Assembly: GCA_005223045.1 (NCBI GenBank)
Contig: NJBM01000012.1
Location: forward strand, 1 to 64,000
Origin: Planctomycetes bacterium B3_Pla
Lineage (GTDB): Bacteria; Planctomycetota; Phycisphaerae; Sedimentisphaerales; Anaerobacaceae
Reading direction: 5' to 3'
DNA length: 64,000 nucleotides
The position numbers were made by a program, and so were the translations under genes. A model generated the notes under the pieces. The model was not told the origin of the DNA. It saw only the letters and a program-made list of their open reading frames with translations, and ran no database searches. Numbering within the stretch: the stretch's first letter is position 1; the number at the start of each line of letters is the position of its first letter. Below, one piece after another: positions 17,088 through 25,285 of this stretch.

Positions 17088-17290
17088 TTACAGCCATGTA
17101 ATGATTATAAGCTCTGTATCTTCCAGACATTGCAGCAGTCTCTGGACAGTTCCGTTTTGTGTTTTTGCGAGTCAGGATAGAGTTGCTCGCGTATCTGGCG
17201 AGCAGTCAGGCGATCATTCTGCCAAAGCAGATTCATGATCGCCAACTCCGCATTAGTTAATGGCGATTGTTTCACTTTGGAAGTCCTCAA
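17088..17290 (-). pseudogene. Frameshifted BlaI/MecI-family repressor remnant
   Basis: Residues 9-45 (LTNAELAIMNLLWQNDRLTA and on) are the winged-helix start of BlaI/CopY repressors. After the Lys-His-Lys near residue 44 the annotated frame ends in nonsense. The alternative frame reads TVQRLLQCLEDTEL, exactly the expected recognition-helix continuation, before a stop at 17088-17090. The gene is therefore frameshifted and also lacks the dimerisation half of the usual 120-125 residues. No BlaR1/M56 antirepressor partner is present. Confidence 0.7.
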
Positions 17291-17305
17291 TATTTATATC
17301 AAATC

Positions 17306-17342
17306 ACGGCAACTCGCCGTATTGATACGACAACTTATCGTA
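17306..17342. promoter_or_regulatory. Possible operator dyads upstream of the blaI remnant
   Basis: Two short inverted repeats lie side by side, ACGGC-N5-GCCGT at 17306-17320 and TACGA-N7-TCGTA at 17326-17342. They sit 15-50 bases before the BlaI-like start, where an autoregulatory operator would be expected. The assignment rests on position and symmetry only. Confidence 0.3.
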
Positions 17343-17484
17343 GTTACCAGTACGTATAAACGAAAACAACTGCTGGTTTATTGCAAAAAATCCGAAATTT
17401 TTTAGGATTTACTAGGGACAGACCTGCTCTGTATAGAACATGATATTAGACGCCAGAGAATGGCGAGGTTGATAGAACTAGCAG

Positions 17485-17550
17485 GTAGGGTGCGATGAAT
17501 CGCACCGATAATGCGGGAACATGTCAATGGTGCGATTCATCGCACCCTAC
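17485..17550. repeat. Palindromic element with perfect 22-base inverted ends, copy 1
   Basis: The first and last 22 bases are perfect reverse complements starting GTAGGGTGCGAT and ending ATCGCACCCTAC. Each arm is itself nearly palindromic (GGTGCGAT-GA-ATCGCACC). A degenerate second copy is at 56596-56663. Size and symmetry resemble a MITE or paired REP sequence; there is no transposase nearby. Confidence 0.75.
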
Positions 17551-17570
17551 ATGGTTCATCTTTACGCCGC

Positions 17571-17601
17571 ACGCAATACGCAATACGCGATACGCAATAC
17601 G
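17571..17601. repeat. Short tandem repeat of ACGCAATACG units
   Basis: Overlapping copies of ACGCAATACG and the variant GCGATACG run for about 30 bases. A related run of CGTATTGCG units occurs at 57762-57810 in the other orientation. No coding potential. Confidence 0.6.
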
Positions 17602-17650
17602 ATTATAAAATCAGTGTAAATCCGTGTCTGAAAAATATTTAGGAGCTAAA

Positions 17651-17728
17651 GGGGAGCTAAAGGGGTCATGCCGTGATTATTAGGGGAGCTTTAGTGGGGA
17701 GCTAAAGGGGTCATGCCGTGATTATTAG
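17651..17728. repeat. Two direct copies of a 33-base repeat
   Basis: Identical 33-base copies at 17651-17683 and 17696-17728 begin GGGGAGCTAAAGGGGTC and end GTGATTATTAG. The spacer is 12 bases. An incomplete third copy of the first half precedes them at 17641. The rest of 17291-17941 contains only repeats and no gene. Confidence 0.7.
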
Positions 17729-17941
17729 CATTTTGTACTTGACACCGGTGATTTTTGGGCAAAATTAAGGGTACGGTACATTTTTTGGAGTGCCATTCGT
17801 GTCCGGTACTTTTTTTAAATGATTATTGATTATGGTGGGGCAAGCCGCCACCCTACTTTTTATACTTTCGTATAACTAGGACCGGGCTCGGAATGACGAG
17901 GTGATAGATTCCTCGGCGGAGTTTATCCTGAGCGGGTGCGG

Positions 17942-18865
17942 TTATTTTTCGAGGGATGCGAGGATTTGTTTGCCGCCGGCTTCTAAGAGTTGGGTGGCGA
18001 TGCTTTCTGCTAATTGGGTCGCTTCGGCAGCGGGGCCGGCAACCTCCCGGTTGATGTAGTTTTTGCCTTCTACGCCTGAGATGAAGGCGCGGATGTTAAT
18101 TTGGCCTTCGGTGATTTTTGCGTAGGCTCCCACGGGGGCGTGGCAGCCGCACTGCATTGTTGTCAGGATCGTTCGCTCGGCGGAAGTTGTTATTCTTGCA
18201 TTTTCCTCGTCTATCGCGGAGAGGATTTTGTTCGTTTCGGCATCGTCTGCTCTTGACTGGATTCCCAGCGCGCCCTGGGCGGGGGCGGGGATGAAAACGT
18301 GAGGCTCAAAAATGAACGAGATTCTGCCGGCCAGGCCGAGACGCTCCAGGCCCGCCCGCGCTAAAAGGACGGCGTCGAAGTCGTCTGTGCCGAGCTTGTC
18401 CAATCTTGTTTGGACGTTGCCTCGAATGGGGGTCGGTTCAAGGTCGCCCCGCAGGTGCTTCAACTGGGCGGCTCGTCTCAGGCTCGATGTGCCTATTTTG
18501 GCGCCCTGCGGTAACTGCTCGATTGAATCGACGGGATCTTTTGCAATCAGGCAATCTTCGACGAAGTTTCTATCGAACACCGCAGCGATGGCCAATCCCT
18601 CCGGCTGGGCCGTGGGCAGGTCTTTGAAACTGTGGACGGCGAAGTCGGCCTCGCGGGCCATCAGAGCGTCTTCGAGCTGCGAGGTGAAAAAACCTGTGTC
18701 CCTGAGATTCCACAGAGCGGTGCGCCTGTCCCGGTCGCCCGTGGTGGTAATCTGTTTGATCTCGATTTCGAGGCCCGGATGGATTTTCCTGAGCGTGGCG
18801 ACGACGTATTCGGTTTGAGCGATGGCCAGCGCCCCGCCGCGAGTTGCAACTGTAAGAACGTTCAT
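17942..18865 (-). CDS. hemC: Hydroxymethylbilane synthase (porphobilinogen deaminase)
   Basis: HemC condenses four porphobilinogens into hydroxymethylbilane in tetrapyrrole synthesis. The 307-residue cytoplasmic protein has ATRGGALAIAQT at the start, SFKDLPT near residue 79, GTSSLRRAAQL and RGNVQTRLDKL in the substrate-binding region, and ERTILTTMQCGCHAPVGAYA near residue 240. The last motif contains the cysteine that carries the dipyrromethane cofactor. It is divergent from the cytochrome c maturation pair at 19094, which needs haem; the 228-base space between them presumably holds both promoters. Confidence 0.95.
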   Translation of the reverse strand: MNVLTVATRGGALAIAQTEYVVATLRKIHPGLEIEIKQITTTGDRDRRTALWNLRDTGFFTSQLEDALMAREADFAVHSFKDLPTAQPEGLAIAAVFDRNFVEDCLIAKDPVDSIEQLPQGAKIGTSSLRRAAQLKHLRGDLEPTPIRGNVQTRLDKLGTDDFDAVLLARAGLERLGLAGRISFIFEPHVFIPAPAQGALGIQSRADDAETNKILSAIDEENARITTSAERTILTTMQCGCHAPVGAYAKITEGQINIRAFISGVEGKNYINREVAGPAAEATQLAESIATQLLEAGGKQILASLEK

Positions 18866-19093
18866 ACGGATCCTTGCTAAGATTACCCCACAGACAAATA
18901 AAGGGGGCCAGATATCGTGTATCAGTGCCTTCGATTTCGACGCATTTTAGAAGGGATGACTGCGAATATCAACTGCAAACTGCTCAGATCGCACCTGTGG
19001 GCCGGGCGGGCGTATATAAATATCCTTGCAATGGGTGCATATTCGGAGATAATCACCCGGCAACGATTCAGTTATCGCATATAAGGAAACCTG

Positions 19094-20149
19094 ATGAACA
19101 AACTCAGACGCGAAATAATGTGGGCCGCACTGACGCTGATAATCATACTGACTGTCCTGTCGGTATATGGGGCTTTTATCGGCGCCGATCGTGCACAGGC
19201 GTACTTCAACAGCATCCCGCTGGCGTTTTTCTGGGGCATCCTGGCTTTGGCGTTGATAGCGGGCCTTGCGGCGTTTCGCCGGCTGATTCGCGTGCCGGGC
19301 CTGCTGCTGATGCACGCAGGATGTATTCTAATTCTCGGCGGCGGTGCGTTAGGTTCGAAAATGGTGCACGAACTGTCCGGAAGCGACAAAATCCGGGAAG
19401 GCCAAATGCAAATCCACGAGGGCCAAACTCAGAATCAGGTCTATGTCCGCAAAGATGGGCAGAGCGGCGACGGTGAGGACCACGAGTTCAAAACGCTGCC
19501 CTTTTCGATAAAGCTCTACGACTTTCGGATCGAATATTACGAGCCTGCGTACCTTCAAGTCGAGACAGGCGAGGGCCGGAGCAAGACCGTGTCGGCCGAG
19601 ATTGGCAATGAAATTGACCTGGACGGGGAGCTTGGCACGGCGAGAATCGTCAGGATGTTCGAGAATTTCAAGATGTCCATCGAAGGCGGCAAGAGTGTCG
19701 CCTACGAAGATCCGAATCCGGGTTTGAATCCGGCACTCGAAGTTCTAATCACCAAGCCCGACGGGCAGATGAGCGCGCAATACGTCTTTGCCTTCATGCC
19801 CGGATTCAGTCACACTGAGGGCAGCGCGAAGCTGACATACAGCAGACCGGCCAACAGGGCCATCAGCGACTACATAAGCGAGCTTGAGGTAACCAATAAG
19901 GAGGGTAAGGTCGTCGCCGCGAAGGATATCGAGGTGAATCATCCGCTGCGCTACGGCGGATACCATTTTTACCAGAGTTCCTACGACGCCAAGGCCGGGC
20001 AATACACCATCCTGTCGGTCCATTCGGACGCGGGTCTTGGAATAGTTTACACCGGCTACTGGATGCTCTGCCTCGGCGTTATATGGCACCTGTGGCTAAG
20101 ACACATAGTCAAAAAAATCGGGGGCAAGAAGCAAGCCAATGGAAATTAA
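19094..20149 (+). CDS. resB: ResB-family cytochrome c maturation protein
   Basis: ResB (CcsB) works with CcsA to carry haem across the membrane and attach it to apocytochrome c. The 351 residues have three N-terminal helices (about 8-30, 40-60, 65-88), a large periplasmic domain ending with HPLRYGGYHFYQSSYD, and a last helix near 320-338. The PLRYGGYHFYQSSY stretch is a ResB hallmark. The Shine-Dalgarno AAGGAAAC precedes ATG 19094. It overlaps ccsA by 11 bases. Confidence 0.85.
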   Translation: MNKLRREIMWAALTLIIILTVLSVYGAFIGADRAQAYFNSIPLAFFWGILALALIAGLAAFRRLIRVPGLLLMHAGCILILGGGALGSKMVHELSGSDKIREGQMQIHEGQTQNQVYVRKDGQSGDGEDHEFKTLPFSIKLYDFRIEYYEPAYLQVETGEGRSKTVSAEIGNEIDLDGELGTARIVRMFENFKMSIEGGKSVAYEDPNPGLNPALEVLITKPDGQMSAQYVFAFMPGFSHTEGSAKLTYSRPANRAISDYISELEVTNKEGKVVAAKDIEVNHPLRYGGYHFYQSSYDAKAGQYTILSVHSDAGLGIVYTGYWMLCLGVIWHLWLRHIVKKIGGKKQANGN

Positions 20150-20927
20150 ATATACCACACAGGGCTATTTGATCTACGCTACTATGGCCGCATATCTGCT
20201 GGCTTTTGTCGTGAGCCTTCTGCGCCGGGCCAAAGCCGGACACGTTTTGTATCTTGCGGGCTTTGCAATCGCCGTGGTCTCTTACGGCTACCGCTGGTAC
20301 GACGTGCATCACGTGCCGTTGCAGAACCTGTTCGAGGTATTTTTGTTCCTCGGCATGATTTATCCGGTCTCGCTCTTATGCCGGCGTTTCCTGCGTGTGG
20401 GGGGCTACACCGCCGACATGCTCATCGGCGTAATAGTGCTCTTTCCGGCCGGGTTCGTGTTCAGCGCCAGGCCTCAGCAGCTTCCGCCGGCCCTGCAGAG
20501 CTGGCTCTTTACGCCGCACGTGGCTGTCTATATGCTGTCGTACATCCTGATGGCAAAGGCCACCGTTCAGGCCTTCTACCAGCTTGTCGGCAAGCGACCG
20601 AAACGGGGCGATGATCTGCTGGAACCCGAACAGGCGACATATCGAATGGTCTGTGTCGGCTTTCCCCTGCTGACGCTGGGCCTTATACTCGGCAGCTACT
20701 GGGGCAAGCAGGCCTGGGGCGACTACTGGGCATGGGATCCCAAGGAGCTGTGGTCACTGGCATCCTGGCTTGTCTTCCTCGGATACTTCCATTTCCGCTA
20801 CATGTTCGGCAAAAGGCACGCGAACATGAACAGCCTCTGGGCTATCATGGGAATAGTCGCTATTGTCATAACGCTGCTCTGGGTGAATCTGTCGAGACTC
20901 TTCCCCGGCCTGCACAGCTACGCATAA
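20139..20927 (+). CDS. ccsA: CcsA/ResC-type haem handling protein
   Basis: The 262-residue integral membrane protein carries the tryptophan-rich haem motif WGDYWAWDPKELWSLASW near residue 190. The flanking histidines include HHVPLQNLFE near 48 and HVAVYMLSY near 127, as expected of the System II cytochrome c synthase. About eight hydrophobic segments can be seen. It overlaps resB, so the pair is translated together as CcsBA. The c-type tetraheme protein at 50227 is a candidate client. Confidence 0.9.
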   Translation: MEIKYTTQGYLIYATMAAYLLAFVVSLLRRAKAGHVLYLAGFAIAVVSYGYRWYDVHHVPLQNLFEVFLFLGMIYPVSLLCRRFLRVGGYTADMLIGVIVLFPAGFVFSARPQQLPPALQSWLFTPHVAVYMLSYILMAKATVQAFYQLVGKRPKRGDDLLEPEQATYRMVCVGFPLLTLGLILGSYWGKQAWGDYWAWDPKELWSLASWLVFLGYFHFRYMFGKRHANMNSLWAIMGIVAIVITLLWVNLSRLFPGLHSYA

Positions 20928-20940
20928 TTGAGCGGATAGA

Positions 20941-21020
20941 TGTAGGGTGGGGCTCCCTTGGGGATGCCTTACGGTATTGCCCCACCGGTATTGATTCGGT
21001 GGGCTAAAGCCCACCCTACA
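20941..21020. repeat. Palindromic intergenic element, TGTAGGGTGGG type
   Basis: TGTAGGGTGGG at 20941-20951 is the exact reverse complement of CCCACCCTACA at 21010-21020. The interior has GGGG/CCCC pairs. It fills most of the space between ccsA and the DUF4838 gene. A fragment with the same motif (GCCACCCTAC) is near 17850. Confidence 0.65.
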
Positions 21021-21061
21021 AGGGAACTAACCGCCATACGCTATCACAAGGAGGCAAAACG

Positions 21062-22864
21062 ATGCTGCGAAAAAGCAAGACTGCACTGCTGCTGGCCATA
21101 CTGTTATTTATCGCCGGATGCGGACAGACGGACAAGACCGACACAATAACTATTGCGCAAAATGGCACGGCGAAAGCTGTCATAGTTGTTGCCGTCGATG
21201 CCACAGAGGCGGAGCGGCACGCAGCGGCTGAGCTGGCCGACTTTCTCCAGCAGATAACCGGCGATAAGTTCCAGATATTGCCACCTCCTGCCGATAGTAA
21301 ATCACGCCTGCTCGTTGGGCCAGGTGCCGCCAAATTAGCCTCGGCAGACTTTTCCACCGAAGGATTGGGCCAGGACGGCATAATCATCCGCAACGTCGGG
21401 GATGACCTTATCCTGGCCGGAGGCCGGCCGCGAGGGACGCTCTATGCGGTTTATACATTCCTTGAAGATAATCTCGGCTGCCGATGGTGGTCATCGAAAG
21501 TCAGCACAATTCCCAAAAAACCTACGGTTATAGTTGGGGATTTGGATACTCGCTACTGGCCGGCGCTGGAATATCGCGAGCCTTACTGGTTCGATGCTTT
21601 TGACGCCGACTGGGCCGTGCGCAACAAGTCCAACGGGCAGCGTCCCGGCTTAGATGCCAAACGCGGCGGCAAGCACATCTACGAGGGATTTGTGCATACT
21701 TTCAACCGGTTGGTCCCGCCGGACAAGTATTTTAAAGACCATCCGGAGTGGTTCAGCGAGATCAAGGGCAAACGCACGCACAACCGGGCGCAATTGTGCC
21801 TGACAAACGAGCAGATGTATCAGGAGTTGCTCAAGAACCTCAAGGCGCAGTTGCGAAACAATCCGGCTGCGACGATTGCATCCGTATCGCAGAACGACTG
21901 GCATGGGAATTGCCAGTGCAGCAAATGTGCGGCTATAGAAAAAGAGGAAGGCAGCCCCGCGGGATTGATGCTGCGATTCGTCAATCGCGTGGCCGAGGAT
22001 ATCGAAGATGAATTTCCAAACATTGCCATCAGTACGTTGGCTTATCAGTACACTCGCAAGCCGCCGAAGATTACAAAGCCACGGCATAATGTGATCGTGA
22101 GACTGTGCAGTATCGAGTGTTCGTTCAGCAAGCCTTTGAGCGATGAGCGGAACAAGGAGTTCGGAGATGATATTGTCGGCTGGTCGAAAATCTGCAATCG
22201 ACTTTACATCTGGGATTATACGACGAACTTCAGGCATCATATCATGCCGCACCCGAATCTGCTCGTGCTGGGACCGAACGTCAAGTTCTTCGCGGACCAC
22301 AACGTCAAAGGCATTTTCGAACAGGGCGCTTACACGACAAACGGCGCCGAGATGGCGGAGCTTCGCGCCTGGGTCCTGGCCAAACTGCTGTGGGATCCCG
22401 CTCGGGACGGGCAGGAGCTGATCGACGAGTTCATCGCAGGCTATTACGGCCCCGCCGGCCCGCACATCAAAAATTATTTGCAGGTAACACACGATGCCGT
22501 CGAGGCAACCGGCGACAAGCTCGGCTGCTTTTCCAAAGACACAGCCAAGTTCCTTTCCTTTGAGACGCTCAGCAAAGGCTGGACGCATCTCAAAGCCGCC
22601 GAAGCCGCTGTTCGGGATGATCCCGATTTGAGGTTTCGCGTCCAGGTTGCGCAACTACCGATAATATACACGTTCATGATGCACTGGAACGAGATGCGCA
22701 AGAAAGCGGAAACGGCCGATGCCGACTGGCCCATGCCCAAGACAATTGAGGCGGCCAACGAGCACTTCATGGAAATAGCCAGAAAAAAGAACATGACGCG
22801 CCTCGACGAATGGAACGAAGGCTTCGGCGCGCTGGAAAGAGCGCTCGAGCGAGCTAACAAATAG
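21062..22864 (+). CDS. DUF4838 lipoprotein, glycoside-hydrolase-like
   Basis: The 600-residue protein has a lipoprotein signal (LLFIAGC). A domain like the N-terminal part of GH20/GH67 enzymes follows (ERHAAAELADFLQQITG, residues 50-66). From about 190 the DUF4838 TIM-barrel-like region begins, with SQNDWHGNCQCSKCAAI near residue 275. DUF4838 proteins are common in planctomycete polysaccharide loci and are thought to be hydrolases, but the activity is not certain. AAGGAGG lies eight bases before ATG 21062. Confidence 0.8.
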   Translation: MLRKSKTALLLAILLFIAGCGQTDKTDTITIAQNGTAKAVIVVAVDATEAERHAAAELADFLQQITGDKFQILPPPADSKSRLLVGPGAAKLASADFSTEGLGQDGIIIRNVGDDLILAGGRPRGTLYAVYTFLEDNLGCRWWSSKVSTIPKKPTVIVGDLDTRYWPALEYREPYWFDAFDADWAVRNKSNGQRPGLDAKRGGKHIYEGFVHTFNRLVPPDKYFKDHPEWFSEIKGKRTHNRAQLCLTNEQMYQELLKNLKAQLRNNPAATIASVSQNDWHGNCQCSKCAAIEKEEGSPAGLMLRFVNRVAEDIEDEFPNIAISTLAYQYTRKPPKITKPRHNVIVRLCSIECSFSKPLSDERNKEFGDDIVGWSKICNRLYIWDYTTNFRHHIMPHPNLLVLGPNVKFFADHNVKGIFEQGAYTTNGAEMAELRAWVLAKLLWDPARDGQELIDEFIAGYYGPAGPHIKNYLQVTHDAVEATGDKLGCFSKDTAKFLSFETLSKGWTHLKAAEAAVRDDPDLRFRVQVAQLPIIYTFMMHWNEMRKKAETADADWPMPKTIEAANEHFMEIARKKNMTRLDEWNEGFGALERALERANK

Positions 22865-23031
22865 CACCGCCATTGTTCCTTCGGGATGGGGAGTATCTTC
22901 TATTCCGATGAATCCCGGATTCCTGAGATGTTGACCGCGGAAGTTCGATTTCTCGCGCACATTTTGGGTGTCGAATTACACTATAATAACAGAAGCTGAT
23001 ATCAGTTAGTTCTTTGAATGGTGGATTTGCT

Positions 23032-23580
23032 GTGGATTTGAATTCAGAAACACAATTAGTTGAAGCGGCCCAGAATGGCCATTTGGGAAGCTTAGGTGCT
23101 CTCTATGAGCGTTATCACAGTCCTATGGTGGCATTGGCTTATTCTATGCTTGCCGACAGGGATCTGGCAGAGGACGCCGCACAAGAAGTATTCGCGATAG
23201 CCTGTCGCGATATAGGGAGTTTGAAAAGTAAAGAAAGATTTGCAGCATGGCTGGCCAGCATTTGCCGGAATATTTCGAGGCAGATGCTGAGAGCCGGCAA
23301 GAGCAGAGAAGTTGCTCCGGACAATGAACCTGCTATTGTTAGGCGTGACGATATGGAGGACCGCCGGGAGGGGATTCGCCGGGCTGTATGGAGCCTTCGA
23401 GTACCAGAGAGAGAGCTGATTGTTATGCGTTATTTCGACGGATTCTCGCAGGCACAAATATCGGAAGTTCTGAACATATCGTCACAGGCAGTGAACGGCC
23501 GGTTAGTTAGAGCAAAGCGTAAGATTGCAAAGTATTTGAAGCGAAATGGCTTGACGGGAGACAATCATGAAAAGTCCTGA
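23032..23580 (+). CDS. ECF sigma factor 1
   Basis: The 182-residue protein is an ECF sigma factor. Region 2 is visible around ALYERYHSPMVALAYSML and DLAEDAAQEVFAIACRD, and region 4 around LRVPERELIVMRYFDGFSQ and ISEVLNISSQAVNGRLVRAK. The frame opens at TTG 23014, but GTG 23032 has GGTGG seven bases upstream and gives the usual N terminus, so I prefer it. It overlaps its membrane partner by 14 bases, a strong sign of a sigma/anti-sigma pair. A TATAAT at 22982-22987 may be its promoter. Confidence 0.9.
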   Translation: MDLNSETQLVEAAQNGHLGSLGALYERYHSPMVALAYSMLADRDLAEDAAQEVFAIACRDIGSLKSKERFAAWLASICRNISRQMLRAGKSREVAPDNEPAIVRRDDMEDRREGIRRAVWSLRVPERELIVMRYFDGFSQAQISEVLNISSQAVNGRLVRAKRKIAKYLKRNGLTGDNHEKS

Positions 23581-24490
23581 AAACGATAAATGGCTCGATG
23601 AAGCGTTGAGTAACGTCATCGGCTCAAAAGGAACGCGGACGGACTTCGAACAGTGGAAGCAGAAACACCCACAAGCCGTGAAAATGTTAACCTCGCGGGC
23701 ACGTCGGAAGGCTTCGGCTTCACCAAGCCCGCTAACGACAAGGAGAATCATCATGAAAAGTCCCATCACAAAATTAGCCGCCGCGCTGGCAATGATTATC
23801 GCAAGTCTGGCTGGTTTATTTCTCCTAAGAAGCACCGGCTCAGGCATTGCCTTGGCCGATGTGTTGGAACAAATTGAGCAGGTAAAGGCCTACAAGTGCC
23901 AGATGAACGCTACGTTCAAAAGCCAGGATATGGATGAGAAACCGATATCACAGGCAACCATGCTGACATCGGAGGCTTTCGGGGCGAAAACGATTATCGA
24001 AATAAGCCACCCGATCACCGGCCAAAGCATGCGTCAGGAGATTTATGTGCTACCGCCTCAGAAAACCATAACGACACTCATGCCGAATGAGAAGAAGTAC
24101 TCGCAACTGGAATTCGACGAAGCATCCTTCGACGGATGGCGAGAGGAGAATGACTCGCGCACCATGATCAGAAGAATCCTGGGATGTGAACACACGAATC
24201 TGGGAAGATCAACGATTGATGGTATCGAAGTCGAAGGCTTCCAAACGACAGACCCAGACGGGCCAATGGGCCAAGCCGAGATCAAGATATGGGTTGATGT
24301 GGAGACAAGGTTTCCCGTGCGAATTGAGATACGCAAAGATGCGGGAAACGATGCCCATATACACTTCGTTTTTCATGACTACCAATGGGACGTAACTGTC
24401 GATGCGACAGACTTCGAGCCGGTCATCCCAGACGATTACACACCCGGCCAACCCATGATGCAAATGCTGCGAGGGAAGAAGCCCGACTGA
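23567..24490 (+). CDS. Membrane partner of sigma 1 (putative anti-sigma, LolA-like outer domain)
   Basis: The 307-residue protein has a cytoplasmic N-terminal segment (about residues 1-62, DKWLDEALSNVIGS) that may bind the sigma factor. A transmembrane helix near 69-87 and a periplasmic beta-rich domain follow. That domain, with repeated phrases like RSTIDGIEVEGFQTTDPDG and DVETRFPVRIEIRKD, resembles LolA/LolB-fold outer-membrane lipoprotein carriers. At codon 63 an in-frame ATG preceded by AAGGAG at seven bases could start a shorter product beginning MKSPITKL. A functional anti-sigma role is inference from position. Confidence 0.75.
   Translation: MKSPENDKWLDEALSNVIGSKGTRTDFEQWKQKHPQAVKMLTSRARRKASASPSPLTTRRIIMKSPITKLAAALAMIIASLAGLFLLRSTGSGIALADVLEQIEQVKAYKCQMNATFKSQDMDEKPISQATMLTSEAFGAKTIIEISHPITGQSMRQEIYVLPPQKTITTLMPNEKKYSQLEFDEASFDGWREENDSRTMIRRILGCEHTNLGRSTIDGIEVEGFQTTDPDGPMGQAEIKIWVDVETRFPVRIEIRKDAGNDAHIHFVFHDYQWDVTVDATDFEPVIPDDYTPGQPMMQMLRGKKPD
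23740..23755 (+). promoter_or_regulatory. Internal Shine-Dalgarno and start codon, cassette 1
   Basis: AAGGAG at 23740-23745 is followed after seven bases by an in-frame ATG at 23753. The Arg-Arg of the host frame is written with AGG AGA, which are uncommon codons here, as if the nucleotide motif were selected. The same arrangement occurs in cassettes 2 and 3. Confidence 0.6.
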
Positions 24491-24559
24491 GAATGAAATG
24501 GTCGCCATAGCCCGGAAGGCTATGCCACCATAGTGATTTGTGTCTTCGTCTATTCAAGG

Positions 24560-24589
24560 GGCCGAACCGGGAGGTTCGGCCTTTTTTTT
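24560..24589 (+). terminator. Rho-independent terminator of cassette 1
   Basis: A perfect nine-base stem GGCCGAACC/GGTTCGGCC with a four-base loop is followed by eight Ts. It lies 70 bases after the cassette 1 stop. Confidence 0.95.
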
Positions 24590-24637
24590 ACGCTCTTTTG
24601 CAGGCAACAAGATGCAACCTTTGCGGTTTTCGTGCAT

Positions 24638-24649
24638 TATAATAGGTGA
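24638..24649 (+). promoter_or_regulatory. Candidate -10 region of cassette 2 (TATAATAGGTGA)
   Basis: TATAAT is followed by AGGTGA 23 bases before the sigma 2 start. A nearly identical string occurs before sigma 3 (TTATATAGGTGA at 26131). No clear -35 is visible, so this may be a shared extended element or an autoregulated ECF site. Confidence 0.4.
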
Positions 24650-24671
24650 AGATTGACTCCGGAGCAATCGA

Positions 24672-25271
24672 ATGGCAGAAGACGCGTTAGAGTGCGGTTT
24701 GCGATCCGCACACGAGACCATTGACGAAGACCAAATACTGGCTGCCGCGGCCCGGCAGGATGCCGAAGCGGCGGGAAGGCTCTTTGACAAGTACTACAGC
24801 GCAGTCCTGAGCTATGTTTATCATTGCACGTTTGACCAGGACGTAACTGAGGATTTGACGTCGAACGTATTTCTCGCTGCCTTTCGACACCTCGGGCGAT
24901 ATCGCTGGCGACAGATTCCATTTAGGGCGTGGCTTTTTCGTATCGCCACAAATGAAGTCCGGATGCACTGGCGCAGGCAGAGACGCGGCAAAACGGTCAG
25001 TCTTCAGCCGGACGCCGACATCCATGCCGCCGGATCGTCAGCCGGGGACAGACTGGAGGCGGCAGAGGAGTATCGCCTTCTGCATAAGGCGCTACTGGAA
25101 CTGCGATTAAAGTATCGAACGGTGATAATTCTTCGCTACTTCGAAGACAAGGCGATTGCCGAAATATGCGAGATCACCGGAAGAAAAGAAGGCACGGTCA
25201 AATCCCAGTTGCACCGCGGGCTGGCCCGGCTACAGGATATCCTGGTGCGATGGGGCGTGTTGCCGGAATAG
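24672..25271 (+). CDS. ECF sigma factor 2
   Basis: The 199-residue protein has region 2 (AAGRLFDKYYSAVLSYVYH, DVTEDLTSNVFLAAFRHLGRY, then FRAWLFRIATNEVRMHWR) and region 4 (LRLKYRTVIILRYFEDKAIA, ITGRKEGTVKSQLHRGLARL). An N-terminal extension of about 25 residues precedes region 2. ACTCCGGAG supplies a Shine-Dalgarno before ATG 24672. The membrane partner starts 15 bases after its stop. Confidence 0.92.
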   Translation: MAEDALECGLRSAHETIDEDQILAAAARQDAEAAGRLFDKYYSAVLSYVYHCTFDQDVTEDLTSNVFLAAFRHLGRYRWRQIPFRAWLFRIATNEVRMHWRRQRRGKTVSLQPDADIHAAGSSAGDRLEAAEEYRLLHKALLELRLKYRTVIILRYFEDKAIAEICEITGRKEGTVKSQLHRGLARLQDILVRWGVLPE

Positions 25272-25285
25272 TTGGGAACAAAACC

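Noticed and set aside
17641-17728. CRISPR array
   Set aside because: Only two full direct copies with a 12-base spacer, no further units and no cas genes.
17291-17941. An insertion sequence
   Set aside because: Inverted and direct repeats are present but no transposase frame or remnant is encoded.
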